This document shows positions 45,978 to 52,439 of a stretch of 64,000 nucleotides of DNA, piece after piece. The DNA is from Cladopsammia gracilis (taxonomy: Eukaryota > Cnidaria > Anthozoa > Scleractinia > Dendrophylliidae). The position numbers and the translations under genes were made by a program. The first letter of the stretch is position 1. Each line of letters opens with the position of its first letter. The notes under the pieces are model-generated. The model worked only from the letters and a program-made list of their open reading frames with translations. It was not told where the DNA came from and ran no database searches. The stretch covers positions 258,501 to 322,500 of the forward strand of contig JAJGOT010000154.1 in assembly GCA_022457155.1 (NCBI GenBank). The letters run 5' to 3'.

Positions 45978-46351
45978 TGGGACGCGGTCAAACACCCAAA
46001 CGAAAAAGGCAACGGGCTCCCCGCCGGCAAAGAGCCATTCGCGGAGGAAGTTTCGACCTTCAAAAGTTACTGGCCAAAACGGGGATCGAATTTCATTGGC
46101 CGGGGTATCAATACATGGGCCCCGGAACGCATCTCGCCAAACGCCTGAAACGAGGGGATCCCGGAAAAAATCGATTGGATCGATTGGCCAAGCAACACGA
46201 CATCGATTACGGTCGTGCCAAGACGTTGCAGGACAAGTGGAAAGCGGACGAAAAAATGATCCGAGGGATTGCCAACCTGCCGGGAAAACACACCCTGACG
46301 GAGAAGATTGTGAAAAAAATCATGCAAGTCAAGAAACGATTAAAATTGTGA
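45977..46351 (+). CDS. parvovirus-type phospholipase A2 protein
   Basis: 124 aa. The ATG overlaps the previous stop (TGATG at 45975-45979). After an Arg-rich head it carries the calcium-loop motif YMGPGT (46-51; family consensus YxGPGN) and the catalytic KQHDIDYGR with H74, D75 and Y78. A helix containing further Asp residues (89-93) follows. Such PLA2 domains occur in parvovirus capsid proteins and in adintovirus-like elements, where they act on endosomal membranes. The last loop residue is Thr rather than Asn. The ORF is intact. An AATAAA lies 43 bases past the stop. Confidence 0.85.
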   Translation: MGRGQTPKRKRQRAPRRQRAIRGGSFDLQKLLAKTGIEFHWPGYQYMGPGTHLAKRLKRGDPGKNRLDRLAKQHDIDYGRAKTLQDKWKADEKMIRGIANLPGKHTLTEKIVKKIMQVKKRLKL

Positions 46352-46354
46352 AAG

Positions 46355-46400
46355 AACACTTTATTGTAAAATCCAACGTTGCGTTTAAAGTTTAATAAAA
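46355..46400. terminator. overlapping polyadenylation signals of converging genes
   Basis: AATAAA at 46394-46399 serves the plus-strand genes. TTTATT at 46360-46365 reads AATAAA on the minus strand, about 75 bases past the stop of the minus-strand gene. The two transcript ends would therefore overlap. Confidence 0.5.
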
Positions 46401-46440
46401 TCAACCACTTGTAAAAAACAAAAAAGTGTTTTGTGTCAGT

Positions 46441-47058
46441 TCACGCCTTATTGTCTTTCAAGGTCAAGACTTGGACGCCTTCGTTCACCAATTGTTTTTC
46501 GAGGGCTTGTAAGCGGGGATCCTTCTCGAAATACTCGGGGATAACAAATTCGCCCGCGTGCTTGTCCATCCCAGCCTGCAAATTGTATTTGGCCAATTTA
46601 CAGAATCCCTCGCAACAGTTGGGTTCCCAGTCGTAACCGTGTCCCGTGTGGTAGGCGGCATCTTTCTCCTCTTCGCACTCCCTGCACAAAATTTGGTCCA
46701 ACAAGAGATCGCAGCGCACTTGCCATTGCAGGCCCCGACGACGTTCCTCTTTCGTGTCTTTCAAGCACTGCGTTTACTCCCGTTGCAACGTCTCGACTCG
46801 AGCGCGGGCCTCTTTCATGTCTGTCGACCACTGCATTTTGTCCCGTTGGTAGGTCTCGATTCGAGCGCGGAGGGACGAGTTGTCGGTCTTCAAGTCCTCG
46901 ACGCAACTCGGGATCTGGCTCCAGGGTACCCCACTGAGTTGACACGTGACATCCGCCATGGCCTTTCGCAGGGACAGATTTTCTTTTTTCACGTCGTTCA
47001 ATTCCTTGGTCAATAACACGTTCTTCACGGATAACGGATCCATCGCGTACCCCAACAT
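46441..47058 (-). pseudogene. coiled-coil/Cys-rich protein with an in-frame stop
   Basis: The ATG at 47058 (MLGYAMDPLSVKN) begins a heptad-rich region (KELNDVKKENLSLRKAM, RARIETYQRDKMQ). A TAA at 46774-46776 interrupts the frame. The same frame continues to 46441 with a Cys/His-rich part (ILCRECEEEKDAAYH, NCCEGFCKLA) and a helical end. It is the only minus-strand gene of the island and shares a divergent promoter region with the 47287 gene. Function is unknown. Dimerisation through the coil and metal binding are inferences. Confidence 0.6.
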
Positions 47059-47207
47059 CGTGCCCGTCCTTTTCTCTCTATCTCTCGAGGCGATTAAATA
47101 GAACGGGGTGGGGTGGCGAGAGACCCTGGGGCGAGTGAAGGGAAAAATGACCCATACCCCCCCATGGGTACCCCGTTCCTTCCCGGCATGCATCGTCCTC
47201 CTTCCCG

Positions 47208-47220
47208 AGGGTATTATAAG
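47208..47220 (+). promoter_or_regulatory. TATA box of the variable-exon gene
   Basis: ggtattataag lies about 70 bases before the ATG at 47287, inside the 228-base divergent gap between the minus-strand coil gene and this gene. Confidence 0.5.
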
Positions 47221-47286
47221 AGCAAGGGGTTCCCACCGTTTTTCACCCTTTCACTCAGTTGTTACGAGCTATAGTGAAAAACAAAC

Positions 47287-47766
47287 ATGGCGTCAAACAA
47301 AGTGGTCACACCCTCGGTGGTGGAAGTCATGCGTGCCAAGCGGAAACGTGTCATGGATGAGAAGGAGACCCGGGTCGCCAAACGCGTGAAAATGGAACCG
47401 GTGGGAGAGGATCCATCCCAGACTGCATCGCTTCCCCATGGAGAGTCTTATTGGGATTATCTACCCATCATCCTCCAAGAACGCATCCTGGATTTGGCGG
47501 CCAGGCAATTGCACCGCGAACGCATGGCACGGGTATGTTTCGACCTTGTATTTCATCGTGTTTGCCAACTTCATAAATGGGTCAAATATTCAGTTAGATG
47601 TGTCGGTTGCAACCATTGCTCGCGACGACGGCGTTACGGGGCCATCGATCAATTATTAACCAAAGTGCGTTCCATCGGTAACCCCCATTCAGCCCATTGG
47701 ACCAATGGCTATTGCAATCAATGCCACGACGATTTGATGCAATCCCGGAAACTTTGTAACCTTTAA
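47287..47766 (+). CDS. variable-exon gene: common head plus module 1 (unspliced form)
   Basis: 159 aa. The first 82 codons (47287-47532) are the common head: a basic VMRAKRKRVMDEKE part and an amphipathic YWDYLPIILQERILDLAARQ helix pair that resembles an F-box-like element (low confidence). At 47533 the sequence cgg/gtatgt is a near-consensus splice donor in phase 0. If the intron is retained the frame runs on into module 1, VCFDLVFHRVCQLHKWV then CVGCNHCSRRRRYGAID and an extra CNQCHDDL. If the donor is used, any of the seven downstream modules can replace it. The homology of module 1 to the others begins exactly at the donor. Not recognised as a known family. Confidence 0.75.
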   Translation: MASNKVVTPSVVEVMRAKRKRVMDEKETRVAKRVKMEPVGEDPSQTASLPHGESYWDYLPIILQERILDLAARQLHRERMARVCFDLVFHRVCQLHKWVKYSVRCVGCNHCSRRRRYGAIDQLLTKVRSIGNPHSAHWTNGYCNQCHDDLMQSRKLCNL

Positions 47767-47790
47767 TTTTTTTTTCTCTTTAACTACAAG

Positions 47791-47922
47791 GTGATGGTCG
47801 AAATCCGCACCTTGCTTCGCTGTCCTGTCACGCAATGGGTGCGACCCTCTCCCAGTCGACGATCGTTTATTATGCGGGACCTCTCTTGCCTCTACTGCCG
47901 GCGACGTGTTGTTAATCTGTAA
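47791..47922 (+). CDS. variable module 2 (alternative 3' exon)
   Basis: Preceded by a T-rich tract and aactacaag acceptor. Opens in phase 0 as VMVEIRTLLRCPVTQW and ends CLYCRRRVVNL before TAA. 43 codons. It shows the array pattern: V/I/L-x-x-E/Q-I/L start, C, W and then C-x-x-C. It is the shortest and lacks the His and the G-x-I-D tail. Confidence 0.65.
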   Translation: MMVEIRTLLRCPVTQWVRPSPSRRSFIMRDLSCLYCRRRVVNL

Positions 47923-47948
47923 TTTTTTTTTTCACCCCACAAACACAG

Positions 47949-48110
47949 ATCACGGGACAGTTACGGGACTCGTACCTCTGCCCACGCTCGCTATGGTTGA
48001 ACACCGAAAAACATACGAACAATCCTACGGTGTGCCAACATTGCAATCGTAAAATCTTCAAGGGCAAAATCGATCGTTTGATTAAAAGAAGGAAACGCAG
48101 AGATCACTAA
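47949..48110 (+). CDS. variable module 3 (alternative 3' exon)
   Basis: Acceptor ccacaaacacag follows a T9-type tract. Opens ITGQLRDSYLCPRSLW, then VCQHCNRKIFKGKIDRL and a basic end. 53 codons, phase 0 with the common donor. Confidence 0.7.
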   Translation: MTGQLRDSYLCPRSLWLNTEKHTNNPTVCQHCNRKIFKGKIDRLIKRRKRRDH

Positions 48111-48138
48111 TTTTCATTTTTTATTTCACATTGTACAG

Positions 48139-48279
48139 TTGATTTTAGAAATACAAGACTTGCCCGTTTGCGCCGTTTCTATTTGGGGCGATCCCACTCC
48201 GTCATCGTATTGTCAACATTGTTTGCGACGATGGACAGACGGGGATATCGACGATCGTTTTCTTCTCCGTTTCTTTTAG
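48139..48279 (+). CDS. variable module 4 (alternative 3' exon)
   Basis: Acceptor cacattgtacag. Opens LILEIQDLPVCAVSIW, then YCQHCLRRWTDGDIDD. 46 codons. Its TAG stop (48277-48279) is at the same time the AG of the acceptor of module 5. Confidence 0.7.
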   Translation: MILEIQDLPVCAVSIWGDPTPSSYCQHCLRRWTDGDIDDRFLLRFF

Positions 48280-48525
48280 TTGATGCAAGAACTCGGGCAA
48301 TCCGTCGTGTGTCCGTGCACCAAATGGGTCACCAATCCCGCGTTGCTTTATTGTCAACATTGTCGACGCATAGAACTGTTTGGGCGACTCGATTTTCTCG
48401 TCGCCCATTCCCTCGATTGGGCTCACGACGATTTTATGGACAGACACGACGCCGTTTACAACGATGATCACCTGATTGCTTTTGCGGACAAACGTTTAAA
48501 TTTACGTTTTTATCAACACGTGTAA
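48280..48525 (+). CDS. variable module 5 (alternative 3' exon)
   Basis: Acceptor ccgtttcttttag. Opens LMQELGQSVVCPCTKW, then LYCQHCRRIELFGRLDFL and the longest tail of the set (rich in Asp and His, ending LRFYQHV). 81 codons. Confidence 0.7.
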   Translation: MMQELGQSVVCPCTKWVTNPALLYCQHCRRIELFGRLDFLVAHSLDWAHDDFMDRHDAVYNDDHLIAFADKRLNLRFYQHV

Positions 48526-48574
48526 TTATTTTTTAAAAAACAATCGTGAATTAATGTTGTTGTTGTTTTTTCAG

Positions 48575-48736
48575 ATTCTGGATCAATTGCTGTCTTTTCG
48601 CGTTTGCCCCTTGTACCTATGGTCCACGCGATCCTTCTTTCTTTCCTATCCATGCTGCCATTGCGTGCGGGGACTGGGCCTGGGAACCATTGACGATTGG
48701 TTGAAATACAAAAAGCGACAAAACCACTCAACGTGA
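48575..48736 (+). CDS. variable module 6 (alternative 3' exon)
   Basis: Acceptor gttgttttttcag. Opens ILDQLLSFRVCPLYLW, then PCCHCVRGLGLGTIDDWL. 53 codons. Confidence 0.72.
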   Translation: MLDQLLSFRVCPLYLWSTRSFFLSYPCCHCVRGLGLGTIDDWLKYKKRQNHST

Positions 48737-48751
48737 CTTCCCTTTTTTCAG

Positions 48752-48919
48752 GTCATGACGCAATTGACATCCCTGTTTGTTTGCGGTCACACCCTATGGT
48801 CCACCCGTTTGGTGCCTAAATGGATCACTCCCAATCTTCGAGTGTTTTTATGCCAACATTGTTTACGAAAAAAAACACGTGGTTCCATTGACAGTGGTTT
48901 CCTCCGTTTCAGGTCATGA
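48752..48919 (+). CDS. variable module 7 (alternative 3' exon)
   Basis: Acceptor cccttttttcag. Opens VMTQLTSLFVCGHTLW, then FLCQHCLRKKTRGSID. 55 codons. It reads across the acceptor of module 8 and stops at the TGA inside that module's gtcATGAcg start. Confidence 0.7.
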   Translation, partial: VMTQLTSLFVCGHTLWSTRLVPKWITPNLRVFLCQHCLRKKTRGSIDSGFLRFRS

Positions 48920-49119
48920 CGCAATTGAAATCCCTGATCGTGTGCGGCTTCCGACAATGGACCACCTGCAGCGCCGATCCCTGGATTCTATGCAACCATT
49001 GCATTCGGTATTTTGCTCTCGGGTCCATTGACGACTGGCTCGAAAAGAACAAACCGCCGCCACCCAGAAGCTATTGGGGTGAAATCTACAACACACGAAC
49101 AAATCCATTCATGGAGTGA
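48913..49119 (+). CDS. variable module 8 (alternative 3' exon)
   Basis: Acceptor cctccgtttcag. Opens VMTQLKSLIVCGFRQW, then LCNHCIRYFALGSIDDWL and a Pro/Tyr-rich tail (PPPPRSYWGEIYN). 68 codons. Its first codons are nearly identical to module 7, the most recent duplication of the array. An attaaa lies at 49162. Confidence 0.72.
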   Translation, partial: VMTQLKSLIVCGFRQWTTCSADPWILCNHCIRYFALGSIDDWLEKNKPPPPRSYWGEIYNTRTNPFME

Positions 49120-49204
49120 ACTCATGTTCCCACATGTATTTTGTTGTTTCGTTGTGTGACTATTAAAAGGCATTTTTTGCGTTATTTTCTGTTATTTTTC
49201 CTGT

Positions 49205-49500
49205 CTCTCTGACCGAGCGGGATCTGGGACCCACCCCGCGTGCGGAACCAGTGCGTCCAGTCACTCATCCCCGAGTGACCCCCGAGCGATTCCCGAACCA
49301 CCCCGAGCGACCCCCGAACCCATCCCCCGAGTGGGATCTGGGACCCACCCCGATACCTGAGCCCGCGATCCAAAAAAGGTTGTTTCCGGTCAGCGGTCTT
49401 TTCCTGAGCCCGCGATCCAAAAACATTTATTTCCGGTCAGCGGTATCTGAGCCCGCGATCCAAACGAGGTCACTTCCGGTCAGCGGTCACCCACCCTCAG
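49205..49500. repeat. tandem repeats at the right edge of the viral island
   Basis: Two related sets occur: gggatctgggacccacccc (49219, 49329) with alternating cccgagcga units between them, and three units of about 45 bases containing tgagcccgcgatccaaa (near 49359, 49404 and 49449), each followed by ttccggtcagcggt. The block is G+C-rich like the island and could be a terminal repeat region. Confidence 0.6.
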
Positions 49501-49884
49501 GCAAGCGCTACCCAAGGTTACTTCCGTTTTCATAAAAAACCCATGATGTCATTGCACGTGTACAGATTTTCGGTGGTCGTCTCTGATTGGCTAACCGAAG
49601 TCACGTGTGCTAAATCCTGGCTCCTGATTGGTCCGCCTAAGGGTTGATCGCCCTTAACTACTGTCTGACGATTGTTGTCATTTTGATGATTGGAAACCAA
49701 ATTAATAAACTCTGCCTAAAGAAATTCTTGAATTATATGGGGTTTGGCGCAAAACTGAAAAATCAGGAGAGGTTATCACTGGAACTGACATTTTTTTCCA
49801 ACTAGAAGAGGTTGTGTTGAAATGGCATCCTATTATTGTCAAGTTACAAGATAAGGTAAAACAGTTGCAAGAAGAAAAGGATGT

Positions 49885-50090
49885 TTTGGATGCTCTGAGT
49901 TGCTCTGAGTTACTCTGAGTTGCTCTGAGTTACTCTGTGTTACTCTGAGTTACTCTGAGTTGCCCTAAGTTGGCCGGGCACTCAACTGTTCCGAGTTGCT
50001 CACTCAAATGCTCTTAGTTGCTCGCTCAAGTGCTACGAGTTTCTCACTCACTCCAAATGCTCTGAGTGGCTCTGAGTTACAATGAGCTAC
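49885..50090. repeat. ctgagttgctctgagttact tandem repeat
   Basis: Diverging copies of a 10-12-base word (gttgctctga / gttactctga) run from about 49896 to 50085. It is non-coding. Confidence 0.8.
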
Positions 50091-50281
50091 TCAAAGGGGT
50101 CGGTCTAAATTGCTCCTGAATCCCGGAATGTATAGGAGGCACCGAGTTAACCCCTTTTTGAAGGGGAATGTCATTAATCTGAAGGGCAATACATTAACGC
50201 CAGTGATGTCATAGCCTATTGTCTTGAACTCATGAATAAAATGCTGTGGAATCTCATTAACATGAAGTGGAATCTCATTAA

Positions 50282-52042
50282 GGTGTTTCCCTCCAGTTTC
50301 CGTGTAGCCGCACCGACCGTTTTTGAGCGGCCGTTTAACTAACTTTCCTTTATTGAATTAGAATGAAACTTACACAAAATATTGTACAAAGTTTGAAGTT
50401 TATAAGAGTGTAACAATTTTAAAAATTGGATTTAAAATTGCGGAGATAAACGAGAAACATTGAAATCGCTTGAGTCTAAATTCCGAGCGATTGCGATGGC
50501 ATCTAGAAAAATCAAAACTATTACGATAAACTATGACATATGGCAAACAAAATATCTTAAAATTAGAAACTTTTGTCAAGCCGATTTTGAGTAAATCAGA
50601 AAAACATTTCGAACTTGTGATTTTGCATGTGTATGAGCACATCTACAAATTCCTCAATTAAGCTTATAAAAGTTTAATTTCTCAATCTCAAATTTACGCC
50701 AAAATGTGTGTTTAGTGTATGAGATGAAACTGTGAAAGTTTGAAAGCGTTTCTCGTTTTAGTTTTGGAGATTCGATTTTCTGTAGGAAACCGTAGTTTTT
50801 TGACTGAGTCCTTGATATTGTAGTTTTAGCACTTTTCTACATATTTCAAAAACCGCGAGATAGATTTTTTTAAAACTTTTATGGTCATTTCTTTATAATA
50901 TGAACAACATTGTCTCAAAGTTTCATCTTGATTGAAACATTGCAACATGGTCAAATAAAATAATAAAGCTCACCTAAAATGTGATTGAGACTTTGTACTT
51001 TGATTGCACGGTTGAAGGCGCAAGTCGTAAAGACGCTTTAATTAATTCAGGTGAAGTGTAACGCATTTCGGCGTGTTGAGAATTATGCAAATCGCAATGA
51101 CTTCTTTCTTTTCCCTACAATTCAAAATGTCGAGAGAGTCCAGAGCACGTCAAATGCGAATAAAAAACCTGCTTACAAATAAACCTCCCACTGAAATTCG
51201 TGGGAATGATAAAAATAACGTGGAACACAGCCCCTAACGTTACTCCGCAAAACATGATGCCTTGCGCTTCACCTGAATTAATTAAAGTGTCTTTACGACT
51301 TGCGCCTTCAACCGTGCAATCAAAGCACAAAGTCTCAATCGCGTTTTGGGTGAACTTTATTATTTTATTTGACCATGTTGCAATGTTTCAATCAAGATGA
51401 AACTTCGAGACAATGTTGTTCATATTATAAAGAAACGACTAAAAAAGTTTTAAAAAAATCTATCTCGCGGTTTTTGAAATATATAGAAAAGCGCTAAAAC
51501 TACAATATCAAGGACTCAGTCAAAAAAACTATGGTTTCCTATAGAAAATCGAATCTCCAAAACTAAAACGAGAAACGCTTTCAAACTTTCATAGTTTCAT
51601 CTCATACTCTAAACTCGCATTTTGGCGTAAATTTGAAATTGAGAAATTAAACTTTTATAAGCTTAATTGAGGAACTTATTGATGTGCTCATACACGTGCA
51701 AAATCACAAGTTCGAAATGTTCTCCTGATTTACTAAAAATCGGCTTGACAAAATTTTCTAATTTTTAGATATTTTGTTTGCCATATGTCATAGTTTATTG
51801 TAATAGTTTTGATTTTTCTAGATGCCATCGCAATCGCTCGGAATTTTGACTCAAGCGATTTCAATGTTTCTCGTTTATCTCCGCAATTTTAAATCCGATT
51901 TTCAAAATTGTTACAATCTTATAAACTTCAAACTAAGTACAATATTTTGTGTAAGTTTCATACTAATTCAATAAAGGAAAGTTAGCTAAACGGCCGCTTT
52001 AAAATGGTCGGTGCGGCTGCATGGAAACTGGAGGGAAACACC
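50282..52042. mobile_element. 1.76-kb palindromic DNA element with TTAA target sites
   Basis: Two arms of about 870 bases are inverted copies with only scattered mismatches. The centre is near 51160. The ends are ggtgtttccctccagtttcc and its complement. TTAA stands immediately outside both ends (50278-50281 and 52043-52046), as expected for a TTAA-targeting element. There is no transposase. The short ORFs on both strands are arm shadows. Confidence 0.85.
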
Positions 52043-52439
52043 TTAACGTGAAGTGGAATTTTTATTTACGTGCGGTGAAATACGTTAAGTAGGTTTTTTT
52101 CTCGTGAATAAAATGCGGTGGCATCTCATTGGCGTATATCCGGTCTGTTAACTTGTTTGACATAGGTATGTTTACGTTATGAGTGGTGATGGTACCTTAT
52201 GTGGAGATGATGTAATCTCGATGATGAACACTTGTATCACCTTGTTTGGTAATGACAGACACATTTTCAATGACTTCATGTTTACGTTATGAGTGGTGAT
52301 GGCTGGTGTAACCAGTTTGACGGGGTTCCTTCCGGTTTCACAATTTATTGTTTGGTAAGCATAAAAGCTCTCGCGCTGTCCACGGTATCATTCACTATTC
52401 GAGACTTGAGAAGCGTTAGATCTCAACCAGTTCACCACT

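Noticed and set aside
45509..46063. 184-codon minus-strand ORF and the 209-codon one at 45366-45995
   Set aside because: Both are antisense to coupled plus-strand genes with clear overlaps and a PLA2 motif downstream. No motif was seen in either.
47287..49119. A single multi-exon zinc-finger gene joining modules one after another
   Set aside because: Each module ends in its own stop in the phase-0 frame, and no donor is evident before those stops. Mutually exclusive use fits better.
47791..49119. Separate small genes with their own starts
   Set aside because: Most modules do not begin with ATG at the homologous edge, and each is preceded by a pyrimidine tract and AG rather than a TATA-like box as elsewhere in the island.
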